Below, piece by piece: positions 1 through 7,778 of a stretch of 64,000 nt of DNA. Numbering within the stretch: the stretch's first letter is position 1; each line of letters opens with the position of its first letter. Origin of the DNA: GCA-002728855 sp036340635 (GTDB taxonomy: Bacteria > Bacteroidota > Bacteroidia > Flavobacteriales > Flavobacteriaceae). The notes below the pieces were generated by a model that saw only the letters and a program-made list of their open reading frames with translations, searched no databases and had not been told where the DNA came from. The position numbers and the translations under genes were made by a program. The stretch covers positions 8,396-72,395 of the forward strand of contig JAYYYF010000005.1 in assembly GCA_036340635.1 (NCBI GenBank), written 5' to 3'.

Positions 1-667
1 TAGATTTAACAAAAGCACGAATCTTAGTATTTATTTCTTTAACATTTTTGGGAATGATTTCATCTTCACTGAGTTCTCTAATTTGTAACTCTTCAATGAA
101 TCCTTCATGTTCACTAACAAAACTTGGGATATTAGCTTTTTGGTCTTGATTAGCAATTTTCAAAGCCTCTAGATCAGGATCTTTAGTTTTATTTTCTTCT
201 TCAAGAGCAAAAAATTCTTCGTCCTCAGAAAACCATCTAAAGTTACTAGTGATTTTACCCGAAAAAGGATTGTAAATAACTTCCAAATATTTTAATCTTT
301 CAATGTCTTGTTTTCGGCGAACTATAATTTGATCTTTTTCACCACTAACCATCTTATGAACTTTCACTTGAACAATAAAAACATGAAAATGAAATTTGTT
401 GGAAGGACTAAGAAAAGTAGTGTATGAGTCCCAAATAATATTTCTGGTAAGTTCAACATTTGGATATTGCTCTTCTATAAAAAACCGAGTTTTTTTGTTT
501 ATTTCCTTAATGTTTATAGGGACTATTTCACCATCTTCATTTTCTTCAAAACCGCCATGTTCGACAACAAAGTCTTCTATTTTAACTTTATCAAGTGTTT
601 GAGCAAAAGCAAAAGGGGACAAGAAAAAAGTAAAAAGCAAGACAAAAACAGAAAAATTGATTCTCAT
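1..667 (-). CDS. Secreted repeat protein of unknown function (3' end outside window)
   Basis: The frame is open from the ATG at 667 to the window edge (222 residues), so the C-terminus is missing. Residues 1-22 form a clear signal peptide (charged MRIN, hydrophobic core, FAFA-Q cleavage site), so the product is exported. I do not recognise the family. The mature part contains an internal repeat: the segment around residues 35-64 (EHGGF ... PINIKEINKKTRFF) recurs at about 185-220 (EHEGF ... PKNVKEINTKIRAF), a period of roughly 150 residues, so the whole protein is probably a tandem array of this unit. It is rich in Glu, Asp and Lys with no cysteines, and has no catalytic motif that I can see. 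A TATATTTG promoter box lies 28 nt upstream of the ATG, so it is probably transcribed separately from rseP. Confidence 0.75.
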   Translation of the reverse strand, partial: MRINFSVFVLLFTFFLSPFAFAQTLDKVKIEDFVVEHGGFEENEDGEIVPINIKEINKKTRFFIEEQYPNVELTRNIIWDSYTTFLSPSNKFHFHVFIVQVKVHKMVSGEKDQIIVRRKQDIERLKYLEVIYNPFSGKITSNFRWFSEDEEFFALEEENKTKDPDLEALKIANQDQKANIPSFVSEHEGFIEELQIRELSEDEIIPKNVKEINTKIRAFVKS

Positions 668-695
668 AAAGCTATTTTTTTAAAATTTTGTCAGT

Positions 696-703
696 CAAAT
701 ATA
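696..703 (-). promoter_or_regulatory. -7 promoter box of the left-edge secreted protein gene
   Basis: The minus strand reads TATATTTG, an exact match to the Bacteroidota -7 consensus TAnnTTTG, ending 28 nt before the ATG at 667. No convincing -33 TTG was found at the usual spacing. Confidence 0.4.
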
Positions 704-738
704 ATGAATATCGTTTTTAAAACGGAAAACTATACAAA

Positions 739-2055
739 TTATTGAGTTATTGCTCTATAAATATCATTTCCATTAGCATAAAGTACAAGAGCTAAAAGTA
801 AAATAAAACCAATAGTTGTAGTATATTCAAGAAATTTGTCATCGGGTTTTTTACCTGTAGCAACTTCAAACAATAAAAACATTACATGGCCCCCATCTAA
901 AGCAGGGATCGGGAGAAGATTCATAAAAGCTAAAATTATAGAAATAAAAGCTGTTGTAGACCAAAAACCTCTCCAGTCCCATTCACTAGGGAATAAACCT
1001 CCAATGGTTCCAAAACCACCTAGCTGAGAGGCCCCCTTTTTTGTAAAGAGAAATTTGAATGATGCAACATATCCATACAAGGTTGAGTATGCATAATTGT
1101 ATCCCTCAGAAATACTTTCAATCAGAGATAAGTTAACGTTTTGTAGTTTAATGAATTTAGGAACTATCCCTATTATTGATTGTTCTTCTTCGAGTTTAAT
1201 TTTTAAAGTTTCTTTAGACCTCCTTCTCTCTATGGTTATATCAAATTCCTTGAGATCATTTTCAGTTCTCCATTTAAGAAGATCTCCCCAGTCTGTGATA
1301 GGGATATTATTGACAAATGTTATTTTGTCACCAATTTGAATTCCAGAAATTTCAGCTGGTGAATTTGGAAAAATACTATCAATTATTGCGGGTGTTCGAA
1401 CATAAAAAAGCTCCATTTCACCCAAATCAAACATTTTTTTGTCAATATCATCAGGCATAATTAATACTTCTTTCCTCCCGTTAGAGTGCAAAACCTCTAC
1501 GGTATTAACTTTTTCAAGAAAAAGCATTTTGCTTAAATTAGTTGGAATATCAATAGTTTTGTTATCTACTTTGAGGATTTGATCGCCTTTTTCAAACCCT
1601 ATTTCTTTTGCTAACGAAGAAACACCAAGACCTAGAGGCATAGAAGAATTCGGCAGTGTATTTTTCCCCCAAACCAGAAACATCATCATGAAAATGAAAA
1701 ATCCCAAGAAGAGGTTTACAATAATTCCTCCTAACATAATGATTAGTCTTTGCCAAGTAGGTTTAGATCTAAATTCCCATGGTTGGGGAGGCTGTTTCAT
1801 TTGTTCTGTGTCCATACTCTCATCAATCATTCCTGCAATTTTAACATAACCTCCTAGTGGTAACCATCCAATCCCATAGATAGTTTCTCCAAATTTTTTC
1901 TTGAATAAAGCATATTTTACATCAAAAAATAAAAAGAACCTTTCCACTCTAGTTTTAAAAATTTTAGCCGGTATGTAATGCCCCAGTTCGTGTAAAATGA
2001 CAATGATTGATAGAGAGAGAAAAAATTGAACAGTCTTTATTAAAATAACACTCAT
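739..2055 (-). CDS. rseP: Site-2 intramembrane zinc metalloprotease RseP
   Basis: Membrane protease that cleaves transmembrane segments of anti-sigma factors and left-over signal peptides within the inner membrane. The zinc-binding HELGH motif is at residues 22-26 in the first membrane helix, followed by a GGYVKIAGM segment near 68-76. One or two PDZ domains fill the periplasmic middle (about 140-310), and the third zinc ligand motif NLLPIPALDGGH is at 379-390. Length (438) is normal for the family. Start ATG 2055 gives a short cytoplasmic lead directly into the catalytic helix and is preceded by a promoter box. The gene is divergent from the SCO1 gene. No sigma or anti-sigma gene is nearby to identify a substrate. 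The family assignment is secure; the substrate is unknown. Confidence 0.95.
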   Translation of the reverse strand: MSVILIKTVQFFLSLSIIVILHELGHYIPAKIFKTRVERFFLFFDVKYALFKKKFGETIYGIGWLPLGGYVKIAGMIDESMDTEQMKQPPQPWEFRSKPTWQRLIIMLGGIIVNLFLGFFIFMMMFLVWGKNTLPNSSMPLGLGVSSLAKEIGFEKGDQILKVDNKTIDIPTNLSKMLFLEKVNTVEVLHSNGRKEVLIMPDDIDKKMFDLGEMELFYVRTPAIIDSIFPNSPAEISGIQIGDKITFVNNIPITDWGDLLKWRTENDLKEFDITIERRRSKETLKIKLEEEQSIIGIVPKFIKLQNVNLSLIESISEGYNYAYSTLYGYVASFKFLFTKKGASQLGGFGTIGGLFPSEWDWRGFWSTTAFISIILAFMNLLPIPALDGGHVMFLLFEVATGKKPDDKFLEYTTTIGFILLLALVLYANGNDIYRAITQ

Positions 2056-2077
2056 ATTTTCTTAAAAAATGGATCGT

Positions 2078-2085
2078 CAAAAGTA
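2078..2085 (-). promoter_or_regulatory. -7 promoter box of rseP
   Basis: Minus strand TACTTTTG matches TAnnTTTG, 22 nt before the rseP ATG. It lies back to back with the SCO1 box at 2137-2144, so the 107-nt gap would hold two divergent promoters. Confidence 0.4.
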
Positions 2086-2136
2086 ACATTTTTAAAAGCA
2101 GAACAAAAATTTAAAGGTTTAAAATTGTATATAATC

Positions 2137-2144
2137 TATATTTG
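2137..2144 (+). promoter_or_regulatory. -7 promoter box of the SCO1 gene
   Basis: TATATTTG matches TAnnTTTG, 18 nt before the ATG at 2163. The box overlaps an upstream in-frame TTG (2142), so transcription should begin after that codon. This decides in favour of ATG 2163 as start. Confidence 0.5.
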
Positions 2145-2162
2145 CATCTTATAAAGGGAAAA

Positions 2163-2819
2163 ATGAAGATTAGTAATTTTTTTTTGTTAATAGTTCTGCC
2201 TTTTTCAATAATTGTTTTGTTCTTATTTTATGATGCAATAAAGCCTAAAAAAAAGCTTCCCATTTTTCAACCAGCAATGGTAAATTATGAGTTAGTTGAT
2301 AGTACATTACAACATGTTAAAAGGTATCACCGAATTGGAAATTTTTCATTGAAAAATCAAAACGGAAAAACAGTTACTCAAAAAGATTATGAAGGTAAGA
2401 TATATGTTGCGGATTTTTTCTTTACCACATGCCCTGGTATTTGTATTGATATGACCAGGAATATGCTTAAGATTCAAAAAGAGATTATAAATAATCCAAA
2501 CATAATGTTACTTTCTTATTCAGTTACACCAAAAATTGATTCAGTTGCTCAACTTAAAAAATATGCTTTAGAAAAAGGAATAAATGAGTCTAAGTGGAAC
2601 TTGCTTACTGGAGATAAGCAACAAATATATCGGCTAGCAAGAGAATCTTATTTTGTTGTTAAAAAAGGTGAAGGAACAAATGGTATGATTCATACAGAGA
2701 ATTTTGTTTTGATTGATCCAGATAGCAGGATTAGAGGTTTTTATGACGGAACAAATGATGAAGAAATTTTGCAGTTGATTGATGACATTCTCTTACTGGT
2801 GGAAGAATATTTTCTTTAG
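2163..2819 (+). CDS. SCO1/SenC family copper chaperone/thiol protein
   Basis: Thioredoxin-fold, membrane-anchored periplasmic protein that delivers copper to, or reduces the cysteines of, the CuA centre of cytochrome oxidase subunit II. Residues 5-23 form an N-terminal membrane anchor. The copper-binding CPGIC motif is at C90-C94 and the distal ligand H177 lies in MIHTENF, so all three Cu ligands of the family are present. Length 218 is typical. An in-frame TTG lies seven codons upstream, but it sits inside the promoter box, so ATG 2163 is chosen. The stop is only 5 nt from the convergent aminopeptidase stop. The cytochrome oxidase it would serve (coxB with an intact CuA site) lies about 48 kb away at 50674. 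Family certain; copper delivery to CoxB inferred. Confidence 0.92.
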   Translation: MKISNFFLLIVLPFSIIVLFLFYDAIKPKKKLPIFQPAMVNYELVDSTLQHVKRYHRIGNFSLKNQNGKTVTQKDYEGKIYVADFFFTTCPGICIDMTRNMLKIQKEIINNPNIMLLSYSVTPKIDSVAQLKKYALEKGINESKWNLLTGDKQQIYRLARESYFVVKKGEGTNGMIHTENFVLIDPDSRIRGFYDGTNDEEILQLIDDILLLVEEYFL

Positions 2820-2824
2820 AAACA

Positions 2825-4123
2825 TTAATTTTTAGACATCAATTCTTCTATTTGATTTAAGTCAATTGGGATATTAGACATGAGATTTTTTGCTTCTCCT
2901 TTTTCTTTAATTACAACATCATCTTCTAACCTTATTCCAAAACCTTCTTTTGGCAAATAAATTCCTGGTTCCACAGTAAAAACCATATTTGCTTCCATTG
3001 GCTCATCAATTAAGCCATAATCGTGTGTGTCAAGACCTAGATGATGAGATGTACCATGCATAAAATATTTTTTATACACTGGAGTTTTAGGATTTTGATT
3101 TTTTATATCAGACTTAGAAATCAACCCAAGATCTATTAATTCAGAACTCATTATTTTCCCAACTTCATCATGATATTCTTTCCATAAAGTTCCGGGAGTT
3201 AATAATTTTGTAGCTTCGTTTTTTACATTTAAAACAGAATTGTAAACTTGTTTTTGGCGATTGGAAAATTTGCCTGAAACCGGAATTGTACGGGTCATGT
3301 CACTTGAGTAATTACCATATTCAGCCCCCACATCAATTAGAACTAAATCTCCACTTTCACAAATGCAATTATTTTTAACGTAATGTAAAATATTATTGTT
3401 CCCCCCTGAAGCAATAATAGGTTGATAAGCAAACCCCAAAGATGAATTTTTCAAAAATTCATGGCTGAATTCTGCTTGTATTTCATATTCATAAACTCCA
3501 GGTGAGACAAAATTTAAAATCCGTCTAAATCCTTTTTCTGTAATATCACAAGCTTTTTGAATTTGATTAATTTCTTCCTTTGTTTTTATAGACCTTAATT
3601 TTTGTAGGATTAGATTACCTTTTTTATGCTTGAGCGATGGATATTTTCCCCCTGCCCATTTTATAAATCTATCCTCTCGTGTTTGGGTCTCAACCTTTGC
3701 ACGATAATGTTCATTAGTATTTATATAAAGTTTTTCACATTGGGGGACTAGTGAATTAAATATTTTTTCAAAATCTGAAAGCCAAAATATTGTTTCTATC
3801 CCTGACAAATTTCTTGCCTTTTCAAATGTCAGTTTTTCACCTTCCCAAACTGCAATTTTTTCATCAGTTTTTTTTAAAAATAATATTTCTCTCTCCTCCT
3901 TTTTTAATGCATTGGGACAAATCAATAGGATGGTTTCTTCCTGTTCAATTCCGGTAAGATAGAAAATATCTCTATGTTGTTGAAAAGGGAAATAAGTGCT
4001 GTCAGCACTTATTGGGTAAATATCATTTGAATTAAAAACAGCAAGACTTTTTGTACACATAGCATCTGCAAAATTAATTCTGCTTTTTTTATAAAAATCA
4101 GAAGATAAAGGTTTATAACGCAT
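2825..4123 (-). CDS. pepP: Xaa-Pro aminopeptidase (M24B, PepP-like)
   Basis: Cytosolic metallopeptidase that removes an N-terminal residue preceding proline. The N-terminal aminopeptidase P domain (about 1-140) is followed by the pita-bread catalytic domain. The five Mn ligands are readable: D264 and D275 (LIDVGAEYG...SDMTRT), H360 (GTSHHLGLD), E385 (VEPGIYL) and E400 (GIRLEDD). Length 432 agrees with E. coli PepP (about 440). No signal peptide. It is convergent with the SCO1 gene and divergent from the large BNR protein; the nearest promoter-like string (TATCTTAG on the minus strand at 4141-4148) deviates at one fixed base. A housekeeping enzyme of peptide turnover. Confidence 0.95.
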   Translation of the reverse strand: MRYKPLSSDFYKKSRINFADAMCTKSLAVFNSNDIYPISADSTYFPFQQHRDIFYLTGIEQEETILLICPNALKKEEREILFLKKTDEKIAVWEGEKLTFEKARNLSGIETIFWLSDFEKIFNSLVPQCEKLYINTNEHYRAKVETQTREDRFIKWAGGKYPSLKHKKGNLILQKLRSIKTKEEINQIQKACDITEKGFRRILNFVSPGVYEYEIQAEFSHEFLKNSSLGFAYQPIIASGGNNNILHYVKNNCICESGDLVLIDVGAEYGNYSSDMTRTIPVSGKFSNRQKQVYNSVLNVKNEATKLLTPGTLWKEYHDEVGKIMSSELIDLGLISKSDIKNQNPKTPVYKKYFMHGTSHHLGLDTHDYGLIDEPMEANMVFTVEPGIYLPKEGFGIRLEDDVVIKEKGEAKNLMSNIPIDLNQIEELMSKN

Positions 4124-4206
4124 TTAGTTTAGTCTTTCTGCTAAGATAAATTCTTTATAAATAATTGTAATAAGTTTTTTGTAAATTCATTAAAATTTTA
4201 TGGCAT

Positions 4207-7053
4207 ATGAATAAATATTTTATCCTTTCTTTTCTGTTAACGGGATTTTTATTTGCTCAACCTAGCCCAACTTCTGGAGAGCAAATATTAGAAGCAATTT
4301 ATCAAAAACAAAAACTTACAAATTCTTCAAGAGTAAAAAATATAAATTTTAAAAATATTGGGCCTTCAGTTATGAGTGGCAGAGTAGTTGATATATCTGT
4401 TAATCCCGATGATCCAACAGAATTTTATGCTGCATTTGCCACAGGGGGACTTTGGCACACTAAAGATAATGGCATAAGCTTTAACTCTATTTTTGATAAT
4501 TCTGTTACACAAAACATTGGAGAGATTGAAGTTCACTGGCCCTCTAGGACTATATGGGTTGGAACAGGGGAAAATAATTCTTCTAGGTCATCATATTCTG
4601 GAGTGGGGATTTTAAAATCAATTGACAATGGTAATTCGTGGCAGCATAAAGGTCTTTCAGACAGTCATCACATTGGAAAGATTTTAGTTAATCCTGATGA
4701 CCCCAACCACCTTATTGTTGGAGTTACTGGTCACTTATATTCTGAAAATGACATGAGAGGTGTTTATGTTTCAACTGATGGAGGGGAAAACTGGGAAAAC
4801 ACTCTTTTTATCAATAATAGAACAGGAATAATTGATATGGATCATAGTCCAAAAGATTTTAATGTTATCTACGCTTCTAGTTGGGAAAAAGACAGAAAAG
4901 CATGGAATTTCGATGGTGACGGGCATTCATCTGGTATATATAAAAGTATTGATGCTGGTAAAAGCTGGGAGTTATTAACTAATGAGAAAAGAGGTTTCCC
5001 TGTTGGCGAAGGTGTTGGTAGAATAGGAGTTTCTGTTTTTGATAACAATGTAGTTTACGTTATACATGATAATCAATTCAGAAGAGAAAAAAAGGAAAAT
5101 TCATCGGGGAAAGAGAATATAAGTAAGGATTATTTTAAATCCATTTCTATCAAGGATTTTTTGTCATTAGACAATAAAAAGTTAAATAAATTTCTAAAGG
5201 ATAATTCTTTTCAAAAAGAATACACTGCTAAAAGCATAAAAAATCTTGTTAGGCAAGGCAAAGCAAAACCGGCTGATTTGGCAATTTATTTGGAAGATTC
5301 AAACAGTTTACTTTTTGACACTCCTGTAATTGGTGCAGAGGTTTATAAATCAATTGATGGTGGGCTTTCTTGGCTAAAGACTCATGATGGATACTTAGAT
5401 AATCTTTATTATAGTTATGGATATTATTTTGGACATATTTATGTTGCACCATATGATGTAGACAAAATATATATTTATGGGGTGCCAATTTTAACTTCGA
5501 ATGATGGAGGTAAAACTTTTACTTCAATAGGGAAGTCTAATGTTCATGTTGACCATCACGCTTTATGGATTAATCCCTCCAGACCTGGACATTTAATTAA
5601 TGGAAACGACGGGGGTATTAATATAACTTATAATGATGGAGAAAATTGGATGAAAAATAATTCTATCCCTGTTGGCCAGTTTTATGCGATCAATGTAGAT
5701 AATGATAGGCCCTATAATGTATATGGAGGTCTACAAGATAATGGAGTTTGGAAAGCAAGATATAATTCTTTGGATAATGAGCGGTGGCATTCTACTGGAC
5801 ATAATCCATGGACTGGAATTATGGGAGGAGACGGAATGAACATTGAAATCGATAATAGAGACAGTAATATTGTTTATACAGGTTTTCAATTTGGGAATTA
5901 TTCTCGACTAGATCTTAAAAATAATAAGCGTAAATCAATAAAACCAAGGCATGAAATAGGAGAATCTCCATATAGATTTAATTGGCAAACCCCAATTCTT
6001 TTGTCAACCCACAATCAAGATATTTTATATTATGGAGGGAATAGGCTTCATCGATCATTAAACCAAGGGGATAATTGGGAAACTATTTCCCCAGATTTAA
6101 CTAATGGAGGTAAAAAAGGGAATGTCCCCTATGGAACACTAACAACAATAAGCGAATCTCCACTTAAGTTTGGTCTTTTATATACTGGGAGTGATGATGG
6201 GTTAATCCAGGTTTCTAGGGGCGGAGGAGTTAAATGGAAAAATATTTCTAATAATTTACCTAAAGATTTATGGGTTAGCAGAGTTGTCGCATCAGCTTTT
6301 CAAGAAGGACGAGTTTATGCTACTTTAAATGGTTATCGATGGGATGATTTTTCGCCCTATGTTTATGTTAGTGAAGACTATGGGGAGACATGGAAATCAA
6401 TAAAAAGTAATTTGCCAGATTCTCCTTTAAATGTAATTATTGAAGATTCAGTTAAAGAAAATATTCTCTATGTTGGAAATGATAATGGGGTTTATATTTC
6501 ATTTGATATGGGTCAAAATTGGGAACCTTTTTCAAAGGGATTAACTAATGCTGCAGTACATGATTTAGTAATTCAAAAAGAAGAAAGGCATCTGCTGGTT
6601 GGAACTCATGGTAGATCAATATATTTAGCAGATATATCAAAAATTCAAGAAGCAGATCAAAACTTGCTTGATAAGTCCTTTCATTTTTTTCCAGTAAAAG
6701 AAATTAAATATTCCGAAAATTGGGGTAAAAAATGGAGCGCATGGGGGAAACCTAACAAACCTGAAGCTAAGTTTTATTTTTTTAATAAGAGTGAAAAAAG
6801 TTACGCTTTGACAATTAAAAATAATCAAGGAATTACTCTTAGTAAAACTAGTGGAGAATTGGAGAAAGGGTTTTCAAGTATCATTTATGGTTTAACAATA
6901 GACAAAAACGGTAGAGAGATTTATGACCGTAAAAATAAAACTAAAAGACTTCAAAAATCTGATGACGGCTTATATTATCTTTCTCCAGGCACTTATGAAG
7001 TTGTTTTAAAAGTTCCTTCAGGAAGTTATAAACAGGAGTTAATCATAAAATAG
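4207..7053 (+). CDS. Secreted BNR/VPS10-type beta-propeller protein
   Basis: Large exported protein (948 residues) with a signal peptide ending about residue 17 (FLFAQ). The sequence is filled with Asp-box/BNR-type strands of the form S-x-D-x-G-x-x-W: YKSIDGGLSW, VSTDGGENW, YVSEDYGETW, ISFDMGQNW and others. These mark one or two sialidase/sortilin-like propellers. A Lys-rich helical insertion (about residues 290-365) interrupts the propeller between blades. The C-terminal 150 residues look like a beta-sandwich. Such proteins are often annotated as glycosyl hydrolases, but I see no catalytic residues that would justify an enzymatic name; binding or proteolysis-associated roles are equally possible. 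The start ATG 4207 is the first in frame; an ATG at 4200 runs into a stop. No C-terminal T9SS signal recognised. Confidence 0.82.
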   Translation: MNKYFILSFLLTGFLFAQPSPTSGEQILEAIYQKQKLTNSSRVKNINFKNIGPSVMSGRVVDISVNPDDPTEFYAAFATGGLWHTKDNGISFNSIFDNSVTQNIGEIEVHWPSRTIWVGTGENNSSRSSYSGVGILKSIDNGNSWQHKGLSDSHHIGKILVNPDDPNHLIVGVTGHLYSENDMRGVYVSTDGGENWENTLFINNRTGIIDMDHSPKDFNVIYASSWEKDRKAWNFDGDGHSSGIYKSIDAGKSWELLTNEKRGFPVGEGVGRIGVSVFDNNVVYVIHDNQFRREKKENSSGKENISKDYFKSISIKDFLSLDNKKLNKFLKDNSFQKEYTAKSIKNLVRQGKAKPADLAIYLEDSNSLLFDTPVIGAEVYKSIDGGLSWLKTHDGYLDNLYYSYGYYFGHIYVAPYDVDKIYIYGVPILTSNDGGKTFTSIGKSNVHVDHHALWINPSRPGHLINGNDGGINITYNDGENWMKNNSIPVGQFYAINVDNDRPYNVYGGLQDNGVWKARYNSLDNERWHSTGHNPWTGIMGGDGMNIEIDNRDSNIVYTGFQFGNYSRLDLKNNKRKSIKPRHEIGESPYRFNWQTPILLSTHNQDILYYGGNRLHRSLNQGDNWETISPDLTNGGKKGNVPYGTLTTISESPLKFGLLYTGSDDGLIQVSRGGGVKWKNISNNLPKDLWVSRVVASAFQEGRVYATLNGYRWDDFSPYVYVSEDYGETWKSIKSNLPDSPLNVIIEDSVKENILYVGNDNGVYISFDMGQNWEPFSKGLTNAAVHDLVIQKEERHLLVGTHGRSIYLADISKIQEADQNLLDKSFHFFPVKEIKYSENWGKKWSAWGKPNKPEAKFYFFNKSEKSYALTIKNNQGITLSKTSGELEKGFSSIIYGLTIDKNGREIYDRKNKTKRLQKSDDGLYYLSPGTYEVVLKVPSGSYKQELIIK

Positions 7054-7102
7054 ATTAAACAAAAAAAAGCTTCAATCAAGATCATCTTTGCTGCTTAATA
7101 AT

Positions 7103-7110
7103 TATTTTTG
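7103..7110 (+). promoter_or_regulatory. -7 promoter box of sdhCAB
   Basis: TATTTTTG matches TAnnTTTG and ends 17 nt before the sdhC ATG. The 74-nt gap to the previous gene suits an independent promoter for the operon. Confidence 0.35.
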
Positions 7111-7127
7111 TTATATAAATGACTTAG

Positions 7128-7775
7128 ATGATTGAATCTTCAATAGCAAGAAAAGTAGCGATGGCTCTTTCGGGCCTATTCCTTATAGTTTTTCTTGCTC
7201 AACATTTCACAATAAATTTCACTTCTGTTTTTAGTGAAGATTTGTTTAATAAATTATCTCATTTTATGGGGACAAATCCATTGGTCCAATTCTTTTTACA
7301 GCCTTTTTTGATATTAGGTGTTATTTTTCATTTTGTTATGGGTTTTATTTTAGAAATAAAAAACAGAAGTTCTAGAAAGGTTAATTACACTTATAAAGGA
7401 TCTTCAAGTTCAAGTTGGATTTCTAGGAATATGTTTTTTTCCGGGATTGTTATACTTTCATTTTTGGGACTACATTTTTATGATTTTTGGGTTCCAGAGA
7501 TAAAATATAAATATATAGATTTCTTACCTGAAGATTCTGGAAGATATTATGAAGAATTGACACATAAATTCCATAGTCCTATTAGAGTAGCTTTTTATTC
7601 TATTTCATTTATTTTCTTGTCGTTGCATTTATTGCATGGTTTTGTTTCATCTTTTCAGTCAGTAGGTTTAAACAATAAGTATTCAAAAACAATAAAACTA
7701 TGGGCTATGGCGTTTTCTATTTTGACCCCTTTAGGGTTTATTTTTATTGCCATTTTTCATCATTTAAATGGATAA
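7128..7775 (+). CDS. sdhC: Succinate dehydrogenase cytochrome b subunit
   Basis: Single-polypeptide membrane anchor of complex II, of the Bacteroidota/epsilonproteobacterial FrdC-like type that carries both hemes b, so no sdhD is needed. 215 residues with five hydrophobic segments. Histidines placed in or beside helices (QHFTINF near residue 24, FHFVMGF near 64, LHFYDFW near 117, HKFHSPI near 143, LHLLHGF near 178) are candidate heme ligands. It is the first gene of sdhCAB, 3 nt before sdhA. Electrons from succinate would pass through the SdhB clusters and these hemes to menaquinone. Assignment is secure from gene order and sequence. Confidence 0.93.
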   Translation: MIESSIARKVAMALSGLFLIVFLAQHFTINFTSVFSEDLFNKLSHFMGTNPLVQFFLQPFLILGVIFHFVMGFILEIKNRSSRKVNYTYKGSSSSSWISRNMFFSGIVILSFLGLHFYDFWVPEIKYKYIDFLPEDSGRYYEELTHKFHSPIRVAFYSISFIFLSLHLLHGFVSSFQSVGLNNKYSKTIKLWAMAFSILTPLGFIFIAIFHHLNG

Positions 7776-7778
7776 AGC

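Noticed and set aside
5249..5488. 79-codon antisense frame inside the BNR protein gene
   Set aside because: His/Gln-rich composition mirrors the sense strand; no start context or homology pattern.
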